Source: an uncultured Clostridia bacterium (GTDB taxonomy: Bacteria; Bacillota; Clostridia; Christensenellales; UBA1242). From it: DNA of 6,861 nt. Positions 1-6,090 of this stretch are shown in pieces; the first letter of the stretch is position 1; every line of letters begins with the position of its first letter. A model generated the notes under the pieces. The model was not told the DNA's origin. It saw nothing but the letters and a program-made list of their open reading frames with translations, and made no database searches. Position numbers and translations under genes: made by a program. The stretch spans positions 1-6,861 of the forward strand of contig CAMOHL010000039.1 in assembly GCA_946615295.1 (NCBI GenBank), given 5' to 3'.

Positions 1-865
1 TGCTGACCATAAAGTCATTATCTCTCCAATGTTCCTTAACCTTAACCCAAAGTTCCAAAAATACCTTTGAACCAAGCATCCTTTCAATATCCTTTCTACT
101 TTCTTCTCCAATCTTTTTGAGAGTTGCACCAGAACTACCAATGATTATTCTCTTATGGTTTTCTTTTTCACAAAAAATTGTTGCTGAAATATTTGTTATG
201 TTACTCTTTTGCTCAAACTTTTGAATTTCAACTGCTATTCCGTGTGGAATTTCTTGTTGAAGAAGCCACAAAGATTTTTCTCTTATGATTTCACTTGCAA
301 TAAATCTTTCACTGACATCAGTAACCGTGTCAATTGGATACATTGCTGGACCTTCTGGCATAAACTTTTTTATTGTTTCGACGATAACATCCAAATTTTT
401 TCCATTGAAACTTGAAAATGGAATGATGTCTTTAACATTTTGAATTGAGTTTAGTTTTGCAAGCTCTGGATAAAGTTTTTCAAATGTTGTGTCATCAATC
501 TTGCTGACCAAAATAACAACGGGGGTTTGTCCGTTGCAAAGTGCTTGGACTTCTTCCAAACTCTCTGCAAAAAATTTTTTTGTTCCGTCAATCATATACA
601 AAATCAAATCAATACCTTCAAGTGATTTTTGAATTGATTTTTCCATGTATCTATCCAAACTGTTTTTTGATTTGTGAATTCCTGGAGTATCCAAGAAAAC
701 GACTTGCAAATTATCTCTATTCAAAATACCCGTAACCACATTCCTTGTTGTTTGTGGTTTTGGTGAAACAATGCTGATTTTTTGACCGACCAACTTGTTG
801 AGCAGTGTGCTTTTGCCAACATTAGGTCTACCCAAAATAGAAACAAATCCACATCTAAATTCCAT
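1..865 (-). CDS. era: GTPase Era, 3' end cut by window edge
   Basis: Era is a GTPase that binds the 3' end of 16S rRNA and acts as a checkpoint in 30S subunit assembly. I translated 288 codons from ATG at 865-863; no stop occurs before base 1. G1 (GRPNVGKS) is at residues 12-19, followed by the Era-typical KPQTTRN at 36-42 and G3 (DTPG) at 59-62. G4 reads SKID at 121-124 instead of the usual NKxD. The Era signature near TDVSERFIASEIIREK is at 182-197. The C-terminal KH domain ends with GSKVFLELWVKVKEHWRDN (265-283), so only about 10-15 residues are missing. The KH GxxG loop is GSSG (243-246), without the basic residue common in relatives. The start lies one base after the ybeY stop, so the two genes are probably translationally coupled; the ribosome site is weak (AGAGAG). 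The identification is very secure. Confidence 0.96.
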   Translation of the reverse strand, partial: MEFRCGFVSILGRPNVGKSTLLNKLVGQKISIVSPKPQTTRNVVTGILNRDNLQVVFLDTPGIHKSKNSLDRYMEKSIQKSLEGIDLILYMIDGTKKFFAESLEEVQALCNGQTPVVILVSKIDDTTFEKLYPELAKLNSIQNVKDIIPFSSFNGKNLDVIVETIKKFMPEGPAMYPIDTVTDVSERFIASEIIREKSLWLLQQEIPHGIAVEIQKFEQKSNITNISATIFCEKENHKRIIIGSSGATLKKIGEESRKDIERMLGSKVFLELWVKVKEHWRDNDFMVS

Positions 866-866
866 A

Positions 867-1352
867 TCAATCTCTCTTTAGCTTGAATTTTGCAAGCACT
901 CTTTCTTCTTGTGCTCTCATAAGTTTTGCATCAAGTTTGTCAATGTGGTCATATCCCATCAAATGCAAAAGTCCATGAACCATCAAATATGCAACTTCTC
1001 TTGTGAAAGAATGGCCAAAACTGTTTGCTTGCTCTTGTGCTCTATTCAAATTTATGACAACATCACCGATATCAACCTTTCCGTTTTCTGGATTGACATC
1101 ATCTGGGAATGTTTTTTTGTTGATTTCTTTGTTGAAAACTTCGTTTAGTGTTGGAAAACTTAAAACATCAGTTACTTCATCAATATTTCTTTCTTGCTTG
1201 TTGATTTCTTGAATTTCATCATCATCAACAAAAGTAACTGCAACTTCCAATTTTCTTGGTTTTTGTCCGTTACATTTAAAGGTATGTTTTGCAACCTTTT
1301 TTAATAATTTTAAAGTCTTTTTATCTAATTCTTTTCCTAAAAATTCTACCAT
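867..1352 (-). CDS. ybeY: Endoribonuclease YbeY (16S rRNA maturation)
   Basis: YbeY is a cytoplasmic zinc-dependent endoribonuclease-family protein needed for 16S rRNA 3'-end maturation and late ribosome quality control. The 161-residue length is typical. The family's zinc motif HGLLHLMGYDH is at residues 126-136, with His126, His130 and His136 as the ligands. The upstream conserved block NKQERNIDEVTDVLSFP is at 51-67 and includes the invariant Arg55. VDIGDVVIN at 93-101 is the usual core strand. The ATG start has a GGAG five bases upstream. The TGA stop is one base before era, so the two form a unit joining two ribosome-assembly factors. In Bacillus, phoH and yqfF precede ybeY and dgkA and cdd separate it from era; none of these is present here. 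Confidence 0.97.
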   Translation of the reverse strand: MVEFLGKELDKKTLKLLKKVAKHTFKCNGQKPRKLEVAVTFVDDDEIQEINKQERNIDEVTDVLSFPTLNEVFNKEINKKTFPDDVNPENGKVDIGDVVINLNRAQEQANSFGHSFTREVAYLMVHGLLHLMGYDHIDKLDAKLMRAQEERVLAKFKLKRD

Positions 1353-1380
1353 AATTACTCCAATGTAGATATTTTATCAC

Positions 1381-1386
1381 ATTATA
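1381..1386 (-). promoter_or_regulatory. Candidate -10 of a ybeY-era promoter
   Basis: On the minus strand a perfect TATAAT lies 28 bases before the ybeY ATG, inside the gap after yqfD. At 17-18 bases upstream there is no good -35 (CTCATT or TCTCAT). This is therefore a -10-only call in very AT-rich DNA where such hexamers arise by chance. Its position directly after a terminator-like hairpin fits a separate ybeY-era unit. Confidence 0.35.
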
Positions 1387-1418
1387 AAAAAAATTTAAAG
1401 AAAAATGAGATATTTTTC
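1383..1418 (-). terminator. Weak candidate terminator after yqfD
   Basis: On the minus strand GAAAAAT and ATTTTTC (1418-1412 and 1406-1400) form a perfect 7-bp stem with a 5-base loop. It is followed by TTTAAA and then a run of eight T (down to 1383). The stem has only one G-C pair, so its strength is doubtful. It lies 78 bases past the yqfD stop, where the five-gene nfeD unit would be expected to end. Confidence 0.35.
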
Positions 1419-1427
1419 ATAATATTG

Positions 1428-1443
1428 TTGACAAATTAGTCAA
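1428..1443. other. 16-bp near-palindrome, operator-like
   Basis: TTGACAAATTAGTCAA is a dyad with TTGAC/GTCAA arms around a palindromic AATT centre. Only the sixth and eleventh bases fail to pair. Each arm also resembles a -35 hexamer (TTGACA on plus, TTGACT on minus). On minus, TTGACT is followed after 16 bases by TATGAA, a mediocre -10. It could be an operator, a promoter part, or chance in AT-rich DNA. Confidence 0.3.
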
Positions 1444-1495
1444 AAAAATTATCTAAAAAACATATTAAATTTGATATATATTAAAACAAAATTAT

Positions 1496-2629
1496 TTATA
1501 TATCAAACTCAACTTCAACATAAGCAGTTATGATAAATTTTTCTGCATCTTCGGTTATTGTTTCAAAGGTTTTTACAACAACTTCATTTTCTTTAACCTG
1601 CATATTTGCTTGTCTTTGCAAATTACTTATGATATCTTTCCTGTCAGCTTCAAAATTTTGAGTTACAACACTTTTTTCGACTTCATAATAAATTTTTTCG
1701 GTCATTATCAACGGCAAAAAATTATCGTCAGTCAAAAAATATGTGTTTTCTTCAACTTCAAAATTTTCAAACACATTATTTCCTTTTTTTACAGGAAACT
1801 CCATATCAAACAAATCTAGATTTGCAATTTTTATAACCTTGCCTGTTCTGGTTGCCACTTCTTTTTGCTTATAATACTCAAATGTTTCTGTTCTCCACAA
1901 TTTTGCTTTTATGTTTGCAACAGCATTGCAAGAGATTTTGTTGCCGTTGGAGTCCATCAAAAATCCACCAACAATAACTTCTCCTTTTTTTACGGAGTCC
2001 CCAACTTTTTTTTGAGCTGTTCCATTGACAACATTGAGTTCAACAATTGTCAAATTTTCTGGTGCTACTATATCACACGAATTTGTATCACTTTGATAAC
2101 CATTTGAAATTTTTTCTTTTACATTGACAATGATTGTTGTTCCCTTTTTTATGACACTGCAAAGTGAAATTTCTTCTATGTTGTTTGTTATTTCATTTTC
2201 TATATTTTCTAAATTCAAACTCCTTATTGGCTTGCCAACAGAGATTTTTTGAGATTCTAAAATACCAAGAATATCATCTTTTGAAACTGTTTCATTGCCA
2301 ATTATTTGAATATTCCAAACAAAAAAACTTGAAATTATGTTTATCAAAACAAAAAAAACAATTCCAATCAAAATTCCAAATCTATACTTCAAAAAATTTA
2401 TGAATTTGACTGCACCATAATTGTTTTTTTCTTTGTATTCATATCTTTGCCCTTTTGCAATGCCCTTTAGAATAGATTTGTTTTTTATGTCAATATCAAA
2501 TTCAATATTTTTGTAGTCAATTCTATCAATATTGTATAGGTCAATATTTTGTTTTTTACACTCGCTATACACCCTATTCAAGTTTACACCAGTCAAAGAG
2601 ACTCTTATGGTTTTTGCTCTATTTTTCAT
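1496..2629 (-). CDS. yqfD: Sporulation protein YqfD
   Basis: YqfD is a membrane protein of endospore-forming Firmicutes, made in the mother cell in Bacillus; its biochemical role is not established. From the ATG at 2629-2627 the protein has 377 residues, close to the roughly 400 of the family. The cytoplasmic N-terminal domain (1-83) is followed by one membrane helix at about 84-104. A POTRA-like segment starts at WNIQIIGNETVSKDDI (105-120) and runs through a GKPIRSLNLENIE stretch, ending near VNVKEK. The remainder is the extracytoplasmic YqfD domain, with a lipoyl/hairpin-like KVGDSVKKGEVIVGG stretch. A GTG nine bases upstream of the ATG is in frame but abuts the ribosome site AGAGG, so ATG is preferred. 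The gene start overlaps the yqfC stop by 11 nt. phoH does not follow, unlike in most relatives. Confidence 0.93.
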   Translation of the reverse strand: MKNRAKTIRVSLTGVNLNRVYSECKKQNIDLYNIDRIDYKNIEFDIDIKNKSILKGIAKGQRYEYKEKNNYGAVKFINFLKYRFGILIGIVFFVLINIISSFFVWNIQIIGNETVSKDDILGILESQKISVGKPIRSLNLENIENEITNNIEEISLCSVIKKGTTIIVNVKEKISNGYQSDTNSCDIVAPENLTIVELNVVNGTAQKKVGDSVKKGEVIVGGFLMDSNGNKISCNAVANIKAKLWRTETFEYYKQKEVATRTGKVIKIANLDLFDMEFPVKKGNNVFENFEVEENTYFLTDDNFLPLIMTEKIYYEVEKSVVTQNFEADRKDIISNLQRQANMQVKENEVVVKTFETITEDAEKFIITAYVEVEFDI

Positions 2630-2882
2630 TGCTAGCACCCTCTTGAATTATCGATTTTATGACACCACAAATTTTGATTGTGTTTTTTGACAATTCGTTG
2701 ATTTTTAAGTTGCAACCACAAACACTCAAAACAGCATCACAAAGTCTTATAACAATCAAATTTTCATCAGCTTTTAGAATTGTTTTGTATCCTTCTAAAA
2801 CAAATTTTTTTCCACCAGCAACTTGATATCTAAAATTCTTTTTATCGGCTTCACCAAAAAGTTCATCAAAAAAGTCAAACAC
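2619..2882 (-). CDS. yqfC: Sporulation protein YqfC (YabP/YqfC family)
   Basis: This is a small YabP/YqfC-family protein of 87 residues. Paralogue YabP is a spore-coat assembly factor in Bacillus, and YqfC is sporulation-associated with no known mechanism. The family core spans about residues 27-78, with the alternating hydrophobic pattern VLSVCGCNLKINEL (51-64) and the closing strand IKICGVIKSI (69-78). I see no signal peptide or membrane segment. The start codon is GTG, supported by GAGGTG (2893-2888) five bases upstream. It lies 45 bases after the preceding gene and overlaps yqfD by 11 nt; this yqfC-yqfD pair is the conserved arrangement. Three Cys residues (48, 55, 57) sit in the core; I cannot say whether they matter. 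Confidence 0.9.
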   Translation of the reverse strand: MFDFFDELFGEADKKNFRYQVAGGKKFVLEGYKTILKADENLIVIRLCDAVLSVCGCNLKINELSKNTIKICGVIKSIIQEGASNEK

Positions 2883-2927
2883 AAAAACACCTCTAAAGTA
2901 TTTTATGCTTGACTTTTGAATAGATAA

Positions 2928-3488
2928 CTATTTTTTGTTATTTAATATATCATTTAATAACATAGCCTTTAATTCAGGTGATAGATTTTGAATTTCTGTT
3001 GCAAGAGAATCATCAATGTTTTGATTTGTTTTGTCATTGTTTTCACCAGACAATATCTTTTGCATATTTTCTTGACTAGGGCCTTCTTCTCCAATTTTTG
3101 CTGTTTCACTTTTTAGATGTTTCTTTTTGTATTTTGGATTGTCATAGTCAAGTGCTAATGATTTTTCTAGTTCAGTCATATATTCATAGCTTTCTTCGGC
3201 TTGTTCTTCTTTTTTTTGTTCTTGATATGCTTCTCTTTGTTCATTTATTCGAACAAATGCTTCTTCAATTTCCTGTTTTGCAATCTTTGAGTTTTCTTCT
3301 AAGACTGCAGCTTTCACAGGATTGACATTTAAGATTTTTGACTCAACCTCAACCTTTTCTTCTTTTTTTGCATCTTTTGGTTTCGATGTTTCCTTGCTCT
3401 TTTTTATCTTTTTGCTATTCTTAAAATAAATTATGGCAATATAGGAAACAACCAAAACAACAACTGCAATTATTATGTAACCTATCAT
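2928..3488 (-). CDS. Unrecognised membrane-anchored coiled-coil protein
   Basis: I do not recognise this 186-residue protein. Residues 3-22 form one N-terminal membrane helix followed at once by a lysine-rich stretch (23-45). By the positive-inside rule this suggests a bitopic protein with a cytoplasmic body. Residues about 60-115 are rich in Glu, Gln, Lys and Ala and probably form a helix or coiled coil. A low-complexity linker (about 118-160) leads to a distinct C-terminal helix, LSPELKAMLLNDIL (169-182), which looks like a short conserved peptide. There is no Cys or Trp and no catalytic motif. The ATG has AGGAG six bases upstream, and only 13 bases separate it from floA. It occupies the place of yqfB in Bacillus, but I see no resemblance to that small protein. 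An accessory role with FloA/NfeD is inferred from context only. Confidence 0.85.
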   Translation of the reverse strand: MIGYIIIAVVVLVVSYIAIIYFKNSKKIKKSKETSKPKDAKKEEKVEVESKILNVNPVKAAVLEENSKIAKQEIEEAFVRINEQREAYQEQKKEEQAEESYEYMTELEKSLALDYDNPKYKKKHLKSETAKIGEEGPSQENMQKILSGENNDKTNQNIDDSLATEIQNLSPELKAMLLNDILNNKK

Positions 3489-3501
3489 TTGGTTCTCCTA
3501 A

Positions 3502-4497
3502 CTAATCATCTAAATCTTTCTTTTTTCCGCTCAAATTGTTTCTCATGTTTGTATCGGCTTGAATGTTTTGAATTCTATAATAATCCATAACACCCATTTT
3601 TCCACTTGTAAATGCTTTTGCCATTGCTTCTGGAACTTTTGCTTCAGCTTGAACAACTTGTGCTTTCATAGCTTGGACTTTTGCTTTGTTTTCTTGTTCT
3701 TCTGCAATAGCCATAGCCTTTCTTTCTTCTGCCTTTGCTTGAGCAATTTCTTTTTCTGCTTGTGCTCTTGTCTTTTTTAGTTCAGCACCAATATTGTCTC
3801 CAACATCAATGTCGGCAATATCAATACTCAAAATTTGGAATGCTGTTCCATCATCAAGACCTTTGTCAAGCACAACCTGTGAAATCAAATCTGGATTTTC
3901 CAAAACCTTTTGATGTGTTTCGGCTGAACCGATTGTTGTAACGATACCCTCACCAACTCTGGCGATGATTGTTTCCTCTCCTGCTCCACCAACAAGTTTG
4001 TTAAGGTTTGTTTTTACGGTAACTTTTGCCAAAACTCTAAGTTCAATACCATCAATAGCAACTGCACTAATAACAGGTGTTTTGATAACTTTTGGTGTAA
4101 CACTTTCCTTTACAGCTTTCAAAACATCTCTACCTGCAAGGTCAATTGCCTTTGCAACTTCAATTGGCAAATTGATTTTTGCACTATGAGCAGAAATCAA
4201 TGCTGCAACAACTGAATTAACATTTCCACCAGCCATAGCATGTGTTTCAAGGTCATCAATATCGATATCTAGACCTGCTTTTTTTGCGTTGATAAATGCA
4301 TCAACTACCATATTTGCATTAACTTTTCTTAATCTCATACCTAGGAGTTTGAAAATTCCTACATAAGTTCCTGAGACCAAGCATCTAAACCAAAGGTTCA
4401 CTGGAATAATTGCAACCAAAACAATTATTGCAAAAACAATAACTGCAACAACAATCCAAATCCAAATTGGTGAACTTGCTAATAATAAACTCATCAT
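3502..4497 (-). CDS. floA: Flotillin-like protein FloA
   Basis: FloA is a bacterial flotillin that scaffolds functional membrane microdomains and affects membrane fluidity, signalling and secretion. Its 331 residues match the Bacillus protein in length. A hydrophobic membrane-inserting segment is at about 10-31. It is followed by the FloA-typical LWFRCLVSGTYVGIFKLLGM (35-54), and then by the SPFH/PHB domain to roughly residue 225. The C-terminal third is an Ala/Glu/Lys-rich coiled coil with repeated AEA/AQAKAEE units. The conserved tail VPEAMAKAF...GVMDYYRIQNIQADT follows. The start is a double ATG; the first is chosen because AGGAG sits nine bases before it. The gene begins three bases after the nfeD stop, consistent with the known NfeD-flotillin pairing. 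The identification is secure. Confidence 0.97.
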   Translation of the reverse strand: MMSLLLASSPIWIWIVVAVIVFAIIVLVAIIPVNLWFRCLVSGTYVGIFKLLGMRLRKVNANMVVDAFINAKKAGLDIDIDDLETHAMAGGNVNSVVAALISAHSAKINLPIEVAKAIDLAGRDVLKAVKESVTPKVIKTPVISAVAIDGIELRVLAKVTVKTNLNKLVGGAGEETIIARVGEGIVTTIGSAETHQKVLENPDLISQVVLDKGLDDGTAFQILSIDIADIDVGDNIGAELKKTRAQAEKEIAQAKAEERKAMAIAEEQENKAKVQAMKAQVVQAEAKVPEAMAKAFTSGKMGVMDYYRIQNIQADTNMRNNLSGKKKDLDD

Positions 4498-4500
4498 ATC

Positions 4501-5049
4501 TTATTTCTCCTTTATAATAATTGATGTTCCGTCAACTTCGGAAACATAAATCTTTTTTTCTTTTTCAATGAACTCGCCATCTGTTATAACCAAATAGGTT
4601 TGTCCTTCAATCAAAGCCTTTCCAACTGGCTTACAAACAGTTTCGGTGTATCCAACTTTTCCAAGAAGTTTCGTCATTTGTTTGCTTGTGTCAGAATAAT
4701 TGACAGGCAACGATGTGTCTGATTGAACAAGCGATGACTTGCTTAAGGCACCAAATCTAGCACTTCTAACAGCAATCAAAATCAATAATGTAACAGTGAT
4801 AATTATGATTGCGATAACAAAAAGAAATTGTCTCCAAGTTCCACCCATTGCTAACATAAAAACGATTGAAAACAAACAAAAAGAAATGCCTGTTATTCCA
4901 AAAATACCAAACCCAGGAATAAAACATTCAATCGCACATAATATAAGTCCTATTGCAAGACAAATCATGCAAATAATATTATAATTATTTGTAAACAATA
5001 AAGCAAGGTCTGTGCTCCAGCCTCCCTCTAAAAACAAACTTAATGCCAT
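4501..5049 (-). CDS. Short-form NfeD membrane protein
   Basis: NfeD proteins are encoded beside SPFH-family genes and are thought to work with them in the membrane. The chosen ATG gives 182 residues. Three membrane helices lie at about 24-42, 47-67 and 75-94. The family motif ECFIPGFGIFGITG (41-54) joins helices 1 and 2. A C-terminal OB-fold-like domain spans about 125-182, starting LLGKVGYTETVCKPVGKALIEG. The ClpP-like serine-protease domain of long NfeD proteins such as Bacillus YqeZ is absent, so no protease activity is expected. The frame extends five codons upstream to a TTG at 5064, but the ribosome site (5062-5057) lies inside that extension and the promoter leaves almost no leader, so ATG at 5049 is the start. 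It is the first gene of the floA unit. Confidence 0.92.
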   Translation of the reverse strand: MALSLFLEGGWSTDLALLFTNNYNIICMICLAIGLILCAIECFIPGFGIFGITGISFCLFSIVFMLAMGGTWRQFLFVIAIIIITVTLLILIAVRSARFGALSKSSLVQSDTSLPVNYSDTSKQMTKLLGKVGYTETVCKPVGKALIEGQTYLVITDGEFIEKEKKIYVSEVDGTSIIIKEK

Positions 5050-5056
5050 AGTGCTC

Positions 5057-5062
5057 CACCTC
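5057..5062 (-). promoter_or_regulatory. Ribosome binding site deciding the nfeD start
   Basis: On the minus strand GAGGTG lies seven bases before the ATG at 5049, an excellent match in sequence and spacing. It comes just after the alternative in-frame TTG at 5064, so it rules that start out. Confidence 0.85.
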
Positions 5063-5069
5063 AATATAT

Positions 5070-5098
5070 ATTATATATTATAAATATGTATTTGTAAA
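5070..5098 (-). promoter_or_regulatory. Sigma-A-type promoter of the nfeD-floA-yqfC-yqfD unit
   Basis: TTTACA (5098-5093) is followed after exactly 17 bases by TATAAT (5075-5070). This is a 5/6 match for -35 and 6/6 for -10. The predicted transcript starts near 5063, only about 14 bases before the nfeD ATG. The region is very AT-rich, but hexamers, spacing and position all agree. A 14-bp dyad (5088-5101) covers the -35. Confidence 0.65.
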
Positions 5099-5101
5099 TA
5101 C
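5088..5101. other. 14-bp inverted repeat over the nfeD -35
   Basis: GTATTT and AAATAC form perfect 6-bp arms separated by 2 bases (GT on plus, AC on minus). The dyad covers the whole TTTACA -35 hexamer of the nfeD promoter, the classic place for a repressor operator. No regulator is encoded in the window, so function is inferred from position only. Confidence 0.35.
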
Positions 5102-5184
5102 CTAACTTTAAAAATTTTTATTATTTTTTCAATTATTTATTAGTATTTTATTGAGTTTTGTTGGATAAAAAATTTACAAGAGAC

Positions 5185-5211
5185 TAAAAGCAAAATGCTT
5201 TTATTTTTTTT
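5185..5211 (+). terminator. Intrinsic terminator facing the plus direction, over the ogg stop
   Basis: TAAAAGCA and TGCTTTTA (5185-5192 and 5196-5203) make a perfect 8-bp stem with a 3-base AAA loop. Eight T follow on the plus strand (5204-5211). By this layout it best terminates plus-strand transcription, although no plus-strand gene is visible. On the minus strand the hairpin includes the ogg stop codon and has only the four T of its own 3' arm as a tail, so it would be a weak ogg terminator. It may work in both directions. Confidence 0.5.
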
Positions 5212-6052
5212 GATTTTTATCTAATTCTCTCTTATAAAAAAACAAATATTGTTGAGCATAGCCACTCAAATTTCCAAATTGAGCAACAAGATTTTTTCTT
5301 ATCAAATTTCTATTTTTTATTTGCTGAATTGCAAAATATTGATTGTAAATCTTTTCAACCCAAGTATCAACAGGAAAACAATTCATATTGTGATAAGCAA
5401 AAAGTGCAATGCAATCTGCAACTTTAGGCCCTACCCCGCTTAAACTGCACAAAAATTCAAGTTGTTTTTCTGTATCAAATTCACTCAATTTTTTTAGATC
5501 AATGCCTTCAAGTTTTTTTGCTGTTTCAAAGATATATTTTGCTCTAAATCCCATACCCATATTTTTCAAATCATCTAAAGACAATGTTTGCATTTGCTTT
5601 AGTGTTGGAAAAGCAAAATAATCTCCCATATTTGTTCCACATTTTTCAGCCAACTTTTCAACAAGTGTTTGAATTCTTTTTATGTTGTTGTTTGCACTAA
5701 TTATAAAACTAAAAATCATCTCAATTGGTTCTTGATTTAGAATCCTTATTCCATATCCAAACTCAATCGCTTTTTTTAAAGTTTCATTTTGAGTTGAGAG
5801 TTTGTTTTTTATTTGATTATAATCGTTTGATAAATCAAAAAAATTGGCAAAGTATGGTATATTTTTTGTTATAATTTCATAACCATTTTCAGTTTCAAAA
5901 ATTTCAGCTTTTTCTTTACCTGAAACAACAACATAGTCATTGTTATTTAGCTTTTTGTATCTAAATATTTGACCACATTCCAAGATGTGTTTTGGATTAA
6001 ATTCTGTCTTGTCTAAGATTATAATTTTATCTTTTTCTATTGTATATTTCAT
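5201..6052 (-). CDS. ogg: 8-oxoguanine DNA glycosylase/AP lyase, OGG1 type
   Basis: This is an HhH-GPD base-excision repair enzyme that removes 8-oxoguanine and nicks the AP site by Schiff-base chemistry. Its 283 residues comprise the N-terminal OGG domain (about 1-100) and the HhH-GPD domain. The helix-hairpin-helix and GPD loop LSGVGPKVADC...FPVDTWV (204-232) supply catalytic Lys210 and Asp229, equivalent to human Lys249 and Asp268. GQIFR (27-31) matches human GQSFR, with Gly27 at the 8-oxoG-sensing Gly42 position. Asn121, Arg126 and Arg170 match human Asn149, Arg154 and Arg204, which contact the opposite cytosine. Gln267 and Phe271 match the base-stacking Gln315 and Phe319. It has its own promoter and no close Shine-Dalgarno: GGAG is 16 bases before the ATG, with no earlier usable start. 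Bacterial OGG1-type enzymes are known from clostridia. Confidence 0.93.
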   Translation of the reverse strand: MKYTIEKDKIIILDKTEFNPKHILECGQIFRYKKLNNNDYVVVSGKEKAEIFETENGYEIITKNIPYFANFFDLSNDYNQIKNKLSTQNETLKKAIEFGYGIRILNQEPIEMIFSFIISANNNIKRIQTLVEKLAEKCGTNMGDYFAFPTLKQMQTLSLDDLKNMGMGFRAKYIFETAKKLEGIDLKKLSEFDTEKQLEFLCSLSGVGPKVADCIALFAYHNMNCFPVDTWVEKIYNQYFAIQQIKNRNLIRKNLVAQFGNLSGYAQQYLFFYKRELDKNQKK

Positions 6053-6090
6053 ATCAAAAAATATCTTTCTCCATTTTTATTTTCAACATA

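Noticed and set aside
209..1212. Open frames on the plus strand over era and ybeY
   Set aside because: They are antisense to two secure conserved genes, start without ribosome sites and encode Phe/Cys/Leu-rich products typical of the reverse of AT-rich genes.
1434..1495. Plus-strand promoter from TTGACA at 1428 with TATCTA 16 bases on
   Set aside because: The -10 is poor and it would transcribe only antisense to yqfD; I kept just the dyad.
2630..2638. GTG start for yqfD at 2638
   Set aside because: It directly abuts the AGAGG ribosome site, which is instead correctly spaced for ATG at 2629.
2894..2925. Sigma-E-like -10 (CATAAAAT) before yqfC
   Set aside because: It resembles the CATACAAT consensus, but no matching -35 occurs at 13-15 bases, so I did not annotate it.
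3098..4189. Plus-strand open frames over the coiled-coil gene and floA
   Set aside because: Their Leu/Phe/Cys-rich products mirror the Lys/Glu/Ala-rich proteins on minus, and they have no ribosome sites or family resemblance.
5050..5064. TTG start for nfeD at 5064
   Set aside because: The ribosome site falls inside the added codons and the predicted transcript begins at about this base.
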